This document shows, piece after piece, positions 16,330 to 24,490 of a DNA stretch of 64,000 nucleotides. This stretch comes from Natronosporangium sp035305625 (GTDB lineage Bacteria > Actinomycetota > Actinomycetes > Mycobacteriales > Micromonosporaceae). How positions within the stretch are numbered: the stretch's first letter is position 1; each line of letters opens with the position of its first letter. The notes beneath the pieces were generated by a model. That model was not told the origin of the DNA, made no database searches, and saw nothing but the letters and a program-made list of their open reading frames with translations. A program made the translations under genes and the position numbers. The stretch covers positions 1 to 64,000 of the forward strand of contig CAWEKD010000011.1 of assembly GCA_963809545.1 (NCBI GenBank), written 5' to 3'.

Positions 16330-17552
16330 GTAAGACGGATGTGGTGGTCACCGGGCTCGGCGCGACCACCCCGCTGGGCGGGGATGTCGCGTCGACCTGG
16401 GAGGCCATGCTGGCTGGTCGTTCCGGGGTACGGGCGCTGACCCACCCCTGGGCTGCCGATCTGCCGGTGCGGATCGCCGCCGAACTGGTCAGTGACCCGG
16501 CTGAGCACCTGCCCCGGGTGAAGTTGCGCCGGCTCGACCGGTCGGAGGCGATCGCCCTGATCGCGACCGCCGAGGCCTGGGCGGACGCCGGGCTGGCCGA
16601 CGCCGAGCTGGACCGGGAACGGTTGGCGGTCAGCGTCGGCACCGGGATCGGCGGGGCGATCACCCTGCTGGCCCAGGATGACATCCTGGAGGAGTCGGGT
16701 CCGCGCAAGGTCTCACCCCACACCGTGCCGATGCTGATGCCCAACGGCCCGGCCGCCTGGGTCGGGCTGGAGCTGGGTGCCAAGGCGGGCGTGCACTCGG
16801 TGGCCAGCGCCTGCGCCACCGGGGCGGAAGCGATCGCCCAGGCGCTGGAGATCATCCGGTCCGGCCGGGCCGACGTGGTCGTGGCCGGCGGGACCGAGGC
16901 GGTGGTCCACCCGCTGCCGCTGGCCGGGTTCGCCTCCATGCGGGCCATGTCCACGCGCAACGACGAGCCGGAGAAGGCCTCCCGGCCGTGGGACAAGGCC
17001 CGGGACGGGTTCGTGCTCGGCGAGGGGGCCGCGGTGCTGGTGCTGGAACGGGCCGACCACGCCGCCGCCCGCGGGGCGCGGGTGTACGCGCGGCTGGCCG
17101 GTGCCGGGGTCACCTCCGACGGGTACGACATCGTGCAGCCGGACCCGAGCGGTTCCGGAGCGGCCCGGGCGATGAAGGCCGCGCTGCGCGACGCCGACCT
17201 GCCCGCCCGCGAGGTCACCCACGTCAACGCCCACGCCACCTCCACCCCGGTCGGGGACATGGCGGAGGTGGCCGCGATCCACGCGGCGCTGGGAGACCAC
17301 CCGGTGTTGACCGCCACCAAGTCGATGAGCGGCCACCTGCTGGGAGCCGCCGGCGCTCTGGAGGCGATCGCCACCGTGCTGGCCATTCGCGACCAGGTGG
17401 TCCCGCCCACTATCAACCTGGACGATCCAGACGACGCGCTCGATCTGGACGTCGCCGCGCACAAGCCGCGGCACATGGAGATCCCGGCCGCCCTGAACAA
17501 CGCGTTCGGGTTCGGCGGCCACAACGTGGCGCTGCTGTTCACTCGCCCCTGA
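16326..17552 (+). CDS. fabF: Beta-ketoacyl-ACP synthase II
   Basis: The 408-residue elongating condensing enzyme has its nucleophile Cys in VASACATGAEA (about residue 162) and the two histidines in NAHATSTPVGD (about 302) and KSMSGHLLGAAG (about 336). The C-terminus NAFGFGGHNVALLF is diagnostic. It extends the chain by two carbons from malonyl-ACP. It is coupled to acpP by a 4-base overlap and followed after 19 bp by the carboxyltransferase gene. Confidence 0.97.
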   Translation: MSKTDVVVTGLGATTPLGGDVASTWEAMLAGRSGVRALTHPWAADLPVRIAAELVSDPAEHLPRVKLRRLDRSEAIALIATAEAWADAGLADAELDRERLAVSVGTGIGGAITLLAQDDILEESGPRKVSPHTVPMLMPNGPAAWVGLELGAKAGVHSVASACATGAEAIAQALEIIRSGRADVVVAGGTEAVVHPLPLAGFASMRAMSTRNDEPEKASRPWDKARDGFVLGEGAAVLVLERADHAAARGARVYARLAGAGVTSDGYDIVQPDPSGSGAARAMKAALRDADLPAREVTHVNAHATSTPVGDMAEVAAIHAALGDHPVLTATKSMSGHLLGAAGALEAIATVLAIRDQVVPPTINLDDPDDALDLDVAAHKPRHMEIPAALNNAFGFGGHNVALLFTRP

Positions 17553-17571
17553 CGAAGACGAGGTCTCGCGC

Positions 17572-18984
17572 ATGACCACCGCTACCGCTCCCTCCGACAC
17601 CCAGGAGGTGGACCACCGCGATCCGGAGGTCCGGCTCCGTGCTCTGTTCGACGAGGGCACTCTGCGCCTACTGATCCCCCGGGACAGCTCCGGTGTGCTG
17701 TACGCCCGGGGAGAGATCGACGGCACGCCCGCGATCGCGTACGCCACCGACGGCACCCGGATGGGCGGCGCGATGGGCAGCGAAGGCTGCCAGCACATCG
17801 TGGACGCGATCGACCTCGCGGTCCGGGAACGGGTGCCGGTGCTGGGCCTGTGGCACTCCGGCGGCGCCCGGCTGCCGGAGGGGGTCGTCGCCCTGGACGC
17901 GGTCGGCCAGGTGTTCGCCGCCATGGTGCGGGCCTCCGGCCGGGTGCCGCAGATCTCGGTGGTGCTCGGCCCCGCCGCGGGTGGGGCCGCGTACGGACCG
18001 GCGCTGACCGACCTAGTGATCATGAGTGGCAACGGCCGGATCTTCGTTACCGGCCCGGAGGTGGTCCGGTCGGTCACCGGTGAGCAGGTCGACATGGAGC
18101 GGCTGGGTGGGCCGGAGCCGCACGGCCGTCGCTCCGGGGTGGTGCACGTGACCACCGCAGATGACGCCTCCGCCCTGGCCACCGCTCGGGAACTGACGGT
18201 GCTGCTGGGGCGGCAGGGTCGTCCCAGCCCGGACGACGTCACCGACGAGACCGACCTGGGGGCGCTGCTGCCGGAGGCCTCCAACCGGGCGTACGACGTC
18301 AAGCCGCTGGTCAGGAAGCTGCTGGACGCCCCCGGGGTGGAGCTGCACGCCAAGTGGGCGCCGAACATCGTCACCACGCTGGGCCGGCTGGCCGGCCGCA
18401 CCGTCGGGGTGATCGCGAACAACCCGCTGCGGCTGGGCGGCTGCCTGGACGCGGCCAGCGCGGAGAAGGCCGCCCGGTTCGTCCGGATGTGTGACGCGCT
18501 CGGGGTGCCGCTGGTGGTCCTGGTGGACGTCCCCGGCTACCTGCCCGGTCTGGGGCAGGAGTGGGACGGGGTGGTCCGCCGGGGGGCGAAGCTGCTGCAC
18601 GCGTTCGCCGAGGCGGTGGTCCCGCGGGTGACGCTGGTGACCCGGAAGGCGTACGGCGGGGCGTACATCGCCATGAACTCCCGGGCCCTGGGCGCGACCG
18701 CGGTGTTCGCGTGGCCGAACGCCGAGGTGGCGGTGATGGGCGCCAGCGCGGCGGTGAACATTCTGCACCGCAAGAAGCTGGCGGCGGCCCCACCGGAGGA
18801 GCGCGAGACCCTGCGGGCCGCCCTGATCGAGGAGCAGATCCGGGTCGCCGGTGGGGTGAACCGGGCGCTGGAGATCGGGGTGGTGGACGAGGTGATCTCC
18901 CCCTCCCAGACCCGGCGGCGGTTGGCCGAGGCGATCGCGGCCGCCCCGGCCGCGCGCGGCGCCCACGGCAACATCCCCCTCTGA
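17572..18984 (+). CDS. accD: Acyl-CoA carboxylase beta subunit (carboxyltransferase)
   Basis: The 470-residue protein is the carboxyltransferase half of acetyl/propionyl-CoA carboxylase, which makes malonyl-CoA for FabD. The crotonase-like halves show SGGARLPEG, GPAAGGAAYGPALTD (oxyanion hole), VDVPGYLPGLGQEWDGVVRRGAKLL and RKAYGGAYIAMNS. Its place right after fabF matches accD6 at the end of the mycobacterial kas operon, so it probably pairs with a biotinylated alpha subunit encoded elsewhere. A terminator-like hairpin follows. Confidence 0.94.
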   Translation: MTTATAPSDTQEVDHRDPEVRLRALFDEGTLRLLIPRDSSGVLYARGEIDGTPAIAYATDGTRMGGAMGSEGCQHIVDAIDLAVRERVPVLGLWHSGGARLPEGVVALDAVGQVFAAMVRASGRVPQISVVLGPAAGGAAYGPALTDLVIMSGNGRIFVTGPEVVRSVTGEQVDMERLGGPEPHGRRSGVVHVTTADDASALATARELTVLLGRQGRPSPDDVTDETDLGALLPEASNRAYDVKPLVRKLLDAPGVELHAKWAPNIVTTLGRLAGRTVGVIANNPLRLGGCLDAASAEKAARFVRMCDALGVPLVVLVDVPGYLPGLGQEWDGVVRRGAKLLHAFAEAVVPRVTLVTRKAYGGAYIAMNSRALGATAVFAWPNAEVAVMGASAAVNILHRKKLAAAPPEERETLRAALIEEQIRVAGGVNRALEIGVVDEVISPSQTRRRLAEAIAAAPAARGAHGNIPL

Positions 18985-18989
18985 TCATC

Positions 18990-19022
18990 GGGTGGGGGTC
19001 GGCGCACCGCCGGCCCCCACCC
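18990..19022 (+). terminator. Hairpin after accD
   Basis: GGGTGGGGG (18990-18998) pairs with CCCCCACCC (19014-19022), with further pairing of TCGGC and GCCGG inside. It lies directly after the FAS-II operon and before the MOSC gene, so it probably ends the fab operon transcript. Confidence 0.65.
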
Positions 19023-19044
19023 GCCACTTCCCGGGAGGGCGACC

Positions 19045-19527
19045 ATGGCGGACGGGTACGTCCACCAGATCAACATCTCCACCTCCGGGGTGCCGAAGCT
19101 ACCGGTGCCCACCGCCACCGTCACCGAGCTCGGGCTGGTCGGGGACGGCCACGCGGAGGCGGGTCATGGCGGGGTGGACAAGGCGCTGTGCCTGTACTCC
19201 CTGGAAGTGATCGAAAGCTTCGCCGCCGAGGGCCATTCGCTGTTCCCCGGCGCGGCGGGCGAGAACATCACCACCCGGGGGCTGGACTGGTCAGCGGTGG
19301 TGCCGGGGACCCGGCTGTGGCTGGGCGAGCAGGTGCTGATCGAGGTGACCATGTACACCACGCCCTGCAAGAAGATCGCCCGCTGGTTCTCCGACGGCAA
19401 CTTCGCTCGGCTGAGTCAGAAGATCTCCCCCGGCCGGGTCCGGGTGTACGCGAAGGTGCTGTCCGGCGGCGCCTTGACCACCGGCGACCCCATTCGATTC
19501 GCCGCCGCCTCACCCCACTCGGGGTAG
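19045..19527 (+). CDS. MOSC domain protein
   Basis: The 160-residue MOSC (molybdenum cofactor sulfurase C-terminal) protein has the fold's signatures: GLVGDGHAEAGHGGVDKALCLYS near residues 30-52, GAAGENITTRGLDW near 70, and a conserved Cys in TTPCKKI near 112, the residue proposed to hold sulfur. Stand-alone MOSC proteins are linked to molybdenum-enzyme sulfur transfer or detoxification; the substrate is unknown. A GGGAGG site precedes the ATG. Its 3' end overlaps the convergent DUF3145 gene by 18 bp. Confidence 0.9.
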   Translation: MADGYVHQINISTSGVPKLPVPTATVTELGLVGDGHAEAGHGGVDKALCLYSLEVIESFAAEGHSLFPGAAGENITTRGLDWSAVVPGTRLWLGEQVLIEVTMYTTPCKKIARWFSDGNFARLSQKISPGRVRVYAKVLSGGALTTGDPIRFAAASPHSG

Positions 19528-20001
19528 GGCCGACACCGGCGCGTGCTCGGCGGCGTGCCGGTACGGCTCCAGGTCCGCGTCCCAGGCGGTGCCGAGCACC
19601 GCGTCCAGGCCGTGTGCCAGCGCCTCCGGTCCCCGGGCTTGCGCCAGCAACGCCCGTAGCTGGTATTCACTCACCCGGATGTCTCCGGCCGCGCCGATGG
19701 TGGCCCGGAACAACCCTCGGCCCGGGACGTGCATGAACCGCTCGCCGTCCACGCCGGGGCTCGGCTCCTCGGTGACCTCGAACCGGACCATCTGCCACTT
19801 TTTCAGTTCTCCCGCGACCGCGGCGCCGGTGCCTGGCCGCCCTGTCCACTGCAACTCGGCGCGTTGGGCACCCGGGTCGAGCGGCTGGGGGCGCCAGTGG
19901 AGACTGACCGGCGCGGCGAGGGCACGGGCGATCGCCCACTCGATGTGCGGGCACACAGCGAGCGGGGTCGAGTGCACGTACACGACGCCACGTGTGGGCA
20001 C
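19510..20001 (-). CDS. DUF3145 family protein
   Basis: The 163-residue protein matches the actinobacterial DUF3145 family, with PTRGVVYVHSTPLAVCPHIEWAI at the N-terminus and FRATIGAAGDIRVSEYQLRAL later. Function is unknown, but the gene is usually found close to the FAS-II cluster, as here. The GTG at 20001 has GGGAGG 6 bases upstream, better than any start further upstream. It is convergent with the MOSC gene and divergent from 20268. Confidence 0.88.
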   Translation of the reverse strand: MPTRGVVYVHSTPLAVCPHIEWAIARALAAPVSLHWRPQPLDPGAQRAELQWTGRPGTGAAVAGELKKWQMVRFEVTEEPSPGVDGERFMHVPGRGLFRATIGAAGDIRVSEYQLRALLAQARGPEALAHGLDAVLGTAWDADLEPYRHAAEHAPVSALPRVG

Positions 20002-20267
20002 GGTGACCTCCCGGGGGTAACAGGTGCGCCTTCCCCTACGACCTGTCACCCGGGTCACGTGCAGACCATGATGACCCCCCGGGCAGCCACAACGCCAGCG
20101 AACCGCCGAAAGAAGTCAATTGAATCGCCCGGACGGCCGGATCCGGTGGCGGCGAGTGAGGCGACCATCACGCTGACGAGAGCAGCGGTCGGGTTTGTCG
20201 CATCGGGTACGATGACTCCGGCGCTTTTTCCGCCACAACCCAACCCGTGTCCTGACAGGAGTTCCCC

Positions 20268-20603
20268 GTGGCCAGCAACACCTCGAAGACCGCGCGTGCA
20301 TCAGTACGGGCCGGGCAGGGCGCCCAGGGTGGCGGCCTCAGCGTCCTGGGCGAGTTCAAGTACCTCATCCCGCTCAACAACGGTCGCCACGCGTACGTGC
20401 GCAACCTCGTCACCGGGCGGACCGTGCACACGGCCACCGACTCGGAGACGTTCGTCGAGCAGATCCGTACCCTGAATGAGGCCGGGCACGGCGCCAAGGT
20501 CCGGGCGGAACTGCAGGCGCTGGCCGCCGCTCACCCGAACCACGGCTGGGACGCTACCGAGAAGCGCCTGGTCGAGGCCGGTGCCCTGGGCGACGCCAGC
20601 TGA
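20268..20603 (+). CDS. Small conserved hypothetical protein
   Basis: The 111-residue basic protein starts at a GTG with AGGAG 6-10 bases upstream. It has a low-complexity N-terminus (SNTSKTARASVRAGQGAQGG), a central beta-like segment (FKYLIPLNNGRHAYVRNLVTG) and a helical C-terminus. I do not recognise the family. It lies 28 bp before the HelD-like gene on the same strand and may be cotranscribed with it. Confidence 0.6.
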   Translation: MASNTSKTARASVRAGQGAQGGGLSVLGEFKYLIPLNNGRHAYVRNLVTGRTVHTATDSETFVEQIRTLNEAGHGAKVRAELQALAAAHPNHGWDATEKRLVEAGALGDAS

Positions 20604-20631
20604 CCGCGAGGTTGACATCGACGACCAGCCG

Positions 20632-22764
20632 GTGACAGGCCATCGCGTCCTTGCTCAAGAAATAGCCACCGAGCAACGCCACCTCGACCGGGTCTACGCC
20701 CGGTTGGCGGAGCTGCGGGAACAAGCTCGAGGAGCCGAGCGAGCCGGGTATCACTTGGCCCACGTCGGCAACCTCGGTGCCTTGGTGGAGCGGGACGCGA
20801 TGGTCTTCCACATGGCGCGCCGCCGGTCCGCGCTGGAGGCCGCCCACGAGGGGCTGGTGTTCGGCCGACTCGACCGGGATGACGGCAGCGTCCACTATGT
20901 CGGCCGGCTCGGGGTCCGGGATGCGGACACCACCCCACTGCTGATCGACTGGCGGGCGCCGGCCGCGGCGGACTTCTACCAGGCCACCGCCAAGGACCGG
21001 CGGGGCGTCCGGCGTCGCCGGATGATCCGCACCAGCGGCGAGAAGGTGGTCGGTCTGGAGGACGATCTCCTCGACCCCACCTGCGACCTGCCGGTGGTCG
21101 GGGATGGCGCCCTGCTCGCCAGTCTCGGGCGCGCCACCGGCCGGCAGATGCGGGACATCGTCGCCACCATCCAGCAGGAACAGGATGCGGCGATCCGGGC
21201 ACCGGCGCGAGGGGTGACCCTGGTGGAGGGTGGCCCGGGCACCGGTAAGACCGCGGTCGCGCTGCACCGGGCGGCGTACCTGCTCTACCAGGATCGGGAG
21301 CGGTTCGCCGGGCGCGGGATCCTGGTGGTCGGCCCGTCGCCGGTGTTCATGCAGTACATCGAGGCGGTGCTGCCGTCGCTGGGCGAGCACAGCGCCACAC
21401 TGCGTGCGCTCGGTGACCTGGTCGAGGGGGTCTCGGCCCGCCGGCTGGACCCGCCCGAGCTGGCGATCCTCAAGGGCTCGCTCCGGATGCTGCCGGTGTT
21501 GAGGCGGGCGGTCCGGGCCCAGGTGCCCGGAGCCCCCACCACGCTCCGGTTGCCGTGGCGCCGCACCTTGCTGCGGCTGGATCACGCCACCTTGGAACGG
21601 ATCCGCCGGCACGCCTTGAGTACCGGGCGCCGCAACGAAGTGCGTCGGGTGGCCTTCGACGGGATCTTCGACGCCCTGTGGGAAGAGGTTCTCCAGGTAG
21701 CACCGGACGACCTACCGGACCGGGGCCAGTTCGAGGATGAGCTGTCCGAGCGCCCGGATTTCCGGGAATTCCTGAAGGCCTGGTGGCCGCGGCTGCGGCC
21801 GGTCCAAGTGCTGACCTGGCTGGCCGATCCGGAGCGGCTGGCGGACTTCGCCGCCGGGGAGTTGACGGCGCCAGAGATCAACGCGCTGGCCACGTCGTTC
21901 GCCGAGTTCCACTCCCGCGGACCCACGGTGGCGGATGTGGCGCTGCTGGACGAGCTGGACCACTTGCTGGGCCGGCCGCCGCAGCCGCCGCGCCCGGCGA
22001 CCAACCCCTATCAGGTGGCGCCGGGGGTGTACGAGGTGACCACCTACGCCGACCGCCAGGCGGCTCGGGCGACGGCGCGGGAGTGGCCGGCAGACTATCG
22101 AGACTTTGCCCACGTGGTGGTGGACGAGGCGCAGGACGTCTCGCCCATGCAGTGGCGGATGTTGGGCCGCCGCGGCGCCCACGCGTCCTGGACCGTGGTC
22201 GGCGACCCGGCCCAGACCGCCTGGGGTGGGGATCCGAAGGAGCTGGCCCAGGCCCGTGATGAGGCGCTGCAGGGGGAACGCCACCACTACCTCCTCACCA
22301 CCAACTACCGCAACTCGGTGGAGATCTTCGAGCGGGCCGCCGAGGAGATCCGGCCGGTGGCTCCGGATGCGGTCCTCCCCACCGCGGTCCGGGCCACGGG
22401 CGTGAAGCCGGTGGAGCGGACGGTGCGGCCGGATCAGTTGCCGGCGGAGGTGGTCGCGGAGGTCCGGCGGCTGTCCGAGGAGGTGGAGGGCACGCTCGGG
22501 GTGATCGCCCCGGCGGCGTTGCGGGACCAGGCGGCCACGTGGTTGGCGCCGCTCCTCTCCCCTGCCGAGCTGGACCGGCCGGAACGGGTCCAGGTGGTTA
22601 CCGGTCTGGAAGCCAAGGGCATGGAGTACGACGCGGTGGTGCTGGTCGAACCGGCCGGGATCATCGCGGATGCGGGACCGGACGAGCGGGCGGGGCGGCG
22701 GACGCTGTATGTGGCGCTGTCCCGGGCCACCCAACGCCTCACCATCCTGTCCACCCGCTCCTGA
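20632..22764 (+). CDS. HelD/HelR-like superfamily 1 helicase acting on RNA polymerase
   Basis: The 710-residue protein has an N-terminal coiled coil (EIATEQRHLDRVYARLAELR) and UvrD-type motor motifs: Walker A GGPGTGKTAVAL near 200, Walker B VVDEAQDVSPMQW near 496, motif III GDPAQTAW, motif V GLEAKGMEYDAVV and motif VI YVALSRATQRL. This is the architecture of actinobacterial HelD/HelR, which pry stalled or rifamycin-bound RNA polymerase off DNA rather than unwind nucleic acid. The start is uncertain: GTG at 20632 is the first start after the preceding gene and lacks a clear ribosome site. Whether it confers rifamycin tolerance cannot be told from sequence. Confidence 0.87.
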   Translation: MTGHRVLAQEIATEQRHLDRVYARLAELREQARGAERAGYHLAHVGNLGALVERDAMVFHMARRRSALEAAHEGLVFGRLDRDDGSVHYVGRLGVRDADTTPLLIDWRAPAAADFYQATAKDRRGVRRRRMIRTSGEKVVGLEDDLLDPTCDLPVVGDGALLASLGRATGRQMRDIVATIQQEQDAAIRAPARGVTLVEGGPGTGKTAVALHRAAYLLYQDRERFAGRGILVVGPSPVFMQYIEAVLPSLGEHSATLRALGDLVEGVSARRLDPPELAILKGSLRMLPVLRRAVRAQVPGAPTTLRLPWRRTLLRLDHATLERIRRHALSTGRRNEVRRVAFDGIFDALWEEVLQVAPDDLPDRGQFEDELSERPDFREFLKAWWPRLRPVQVLTWLADPERLADFAAGELTAPEINALATSFAEFHSRGPTVADVALLDELDHLLGRPPQPPRPATNPYQVAPGVYEVTTYADRQAARATAREWPADYRDFAHVVVDEAQDVSPMQWRMLGRRGAHASWTVVGDPAQTAWGGDPKELAQARDEALQGERHHYLLTTNYRNSVEIFERAAEEIRPVAPDAVLPTAVRATGVKPVERTVRPDQLPAEVVAEVRRLSEEVEGTLGVIAPAALRDQAATWLAPLLSPAELDRPERVQVVTGLEAKGMEYDAVVLVEPAGIIADAGPDERAGRRTLYVALSRATQRLTILSTRS

Positions 22765-22811
22765 CCCGGGGGCGTCATGGCCACCGTCGGCCACGACCCC
22801 TAATTAGTGAA

Positions 22812-22825
22812 CACATTGCAATGTG
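22812..22825. promoter_or_regulatory. 14-bp perfect palindrome upstream of the CDF transporter
   Basis: CACATTGCAATGTG is a perfect palindrome 47 bp before the transporter ATG, in an AT-rich patch. ArsR/SmtB-type metal sensors bind palindromes of this kind, so it may be a metal-responsive operator. No regulator is encoded next to it. Confidence 0.5.
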
Positions 22826-22871
22826 CGCATGACTTCGGTAGCCTCCGGGCGGTCAGGGAGGGGGCGTCAGG

Positions 22872-23840
22872 ATGGCTCACCAGCACGGGCACACCGTCAG
22901 GCCGACCGCGAGCGGGCCCGCGGGGCAGCGGCACCGTCGCCGGTTGTGGGCAGCGTTCATCCTGCTCGTCGGGTTCATGGTGATCGAGGCCCTGGCGGCG
23001 TGGTGGACCGGCTCGCTGGCGCTGCTGTCGGACGCCGGCCACCTGGCGACCGACGTGCTGGGCATCGGGATGGCGCTGGCGGCGATCCACGCCGCCGGTG
23101 CCGCGGCGCGTCGAAGCGGGGATCGACCGGTCACCGCCGGGCAGGCGGAGCGTGCGCTCACCGCTACCCGCCACACCTTTGGCCTGTACCGGTTGGAGGT
23201 GCTGGCCGCCCTCGCCAACGCGGGACTGCTGCTGGTGGTGGCCGGGGTGGTGCTGGTGACGGCGGTGCGTCGATTCGGCGACCCGCCGGAGGTGCTGGCC
23301 GGGCCGATGCTGGTGGTGGCCGCCGCCGGCCTGGTGGCGAACCTGATCGCGTTCGCGTTGTTGCGCCCCGGTGCCCAAGAGAGCCTGAACGTCCGCGGCG
23401 CCTACCTGGAGGTGCTCGGGGACCTGGTCAGCTCGGTCGGAGTCCTGCTAGCGGCGGCGATCATCCTGTTCACCGGGTGGACGTACGCGGACCCGCTGCT
23501 CGCGGTCGGGGTGGCCGGCTTCATCATGGTGCGCACCCTGGCCCTGGGGCGGTCCGCGCTGCGGGTGCTGCTGCAGTCGGCGCCGGCTCACCTACCGGTG
23601 GCGCGCGTGGAGGCCACCCTGGCGGCGGTGCCCGGGGTCCGGGATGTGCACGATCTTCACGTCTGGACCCTTACCTCCGGCATGGAGGTGGTGTCGGCGC
23701 ACCTGACCATCGAGGCTGAAGAGCGGTTCGGGGAGATTCTGGCGACCGCCCAGCGCCGACTGCGGGACGAATACGGCGTCTCGCACGCGACCCTGCAACT
23801 GGAGCCGGCGGGCGCCCTCCCCTGCCGCCCGGACTGGTAA
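22872..23840 (+). CDS. Cation diffusion facilitator, zinc/cadmium/cobalt efflux type
   Basis: The 322-residue membrane protein has six predicted helices and a cytoplasmic C-terminal domain. A His-rich start (MAHQHGH) and the helix II site LLSDAGHLATD (HxxxD) are typical of CzcD-like exporters; helix V has YLEVLGDLVSSVG, with Glu where many family members have His. The C-terminal domain begins near VARVEATLAAVPGV and contains DVHDLHVWTLTSG. It exports divalent metals using the proton gradient. A 14-bp palindrome lies upstream. Confidence 0.92.
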   Translation: MAHQHGHTVRPTASGPAGQRHRRRLWAAFILLVGFMVIEALAAWWTGSLALLSDAGHLATDVLGIGMALAAIHAAGAAARRSGDRPVTAGQAERALTATRHTFGLYRLEVLAALANAGLLLVVAGVVLVTAVRRFGDPPEVLAGPMLVVAAAGLVANLIAFALLRPGAQESLNVRGAYLEVLGDLVSSVGVLLAAAIILFTGWTYADPLLAVGVAGFIMVRTLALGRSALRVLLQSAPAHLPVARVEATLAAVPGVRDVHDLHVWTLTSGMEVVSAHLTIEAEERFGEILATAQRRLRDEYGVSHATLQLEPAGALPCRPDW

Positions 23841-23873
23841 CCGGCGGAGTTACCCGCCCGGACCCAGGTCGGC

Positions 23874-23895
23874 AAAAATCACCCGAATGGGTGAT
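23874..23895 (-). terminator. Rho-independent terminator of the STAS gene
   Basis: Read on the minus strand, ATCACCC-ATTC-GGGTGAT forms a 7-bp hairpin followed by TTTTT, about 25 bp after the STAS stop. It has the classical hairpin plus U-tract form, which is uncommon in such a GC-rich genome. Confidence 0.75.
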
Positions 23896-23919
23896 GGCGC
23901 CCGCCTCCCGCGGCACCGA

Positions 23920-24294
23920 TCAGTGGGGCACGTTCACCACGTCGGCCGGGGTGGGATCGGGGTCGGGGCCCTCTACCGGCTCCGGAGCGCCGAACAGCCC
24001 CAGCAGTCCGGTGACCCACAACTGCCGGTGCACAAACCGACTGGGTTCGGTGACGACGAGCTTCACCCCGCTCACCTCGGCGGCCTGAAAACCGGCCACC
24101 AACGCGCTGATCCCCACCGAGTCGATAAAGCTGACCTCACGAAGGTTCAGGTTGATCTGGGTAGGCCGATCGTTGGCCATCACCGCGGCCACGGCCTCGC
24201 GCACCTCGTGCGCAGTGTCGACGTCGATCTCTCCGCGTGGGCTGATCTCCACTTCGCCAGTGAACGACTTCGTCGTCACGATCGACAGACTCAC
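23920..24294 (-). CDS. STAS domain anti-sigma factor antagonist
   Basis: The 124-residue protein is a single STAS domain like SpoIIAA/RsbV/BldG. The phosphorylatable serine lies in FIDSVGISALV near residue 60, and the N-terminal GEVEISPRGEIDVDTAHEVREAV is typical. When dephosphorylated such proteins bind an anti-sigma kinase and free a sigma factor. No anti-sigma kinase is next to it. The GTG at 24294 follows GGAGG at about 8 bases; earlier in-frame starts would add an unconserved 75 residues. The C-terminus is Pro/Asp rich. Confidence 0.9.
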   Translation of the reverse strand: MSLSIVTTKSFTGEVEISPRGEIDVDTAHEVREAVAAVMANDRPTQINLNLREVSFIDSVGISALVAGFQAAEVSGVKLVVTEPSRFVHRQLWVTGLLGLFGAPEPVEGPDPDPTPADVVNVPH

Positions 24295-24490
24295 GCCTGC
24301 ACCTCCGCCCGCCCTATCGGACTTACCGGTATGGGGCCGCCACCGAGCGTATGCCCTTTCCGGCAACTGCGCCAATCCGTTATCCGAGCGCCTGCTCGGC
24401 GCCACGGCTCCGCCATAACCGGCACGGGTCATCGTAGCTGCCCTTCCGGCGGAGGGGGAACCCATCCGTTCGGGGGTATAGTGAGGAGAA

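Noticed and set aside
24465..24485. GGGTAT hexamer resembling a sigma-B-type promoter on the plus strand
   Set aside because: No plus-strand gene follows it and no matching upstream element was seen.
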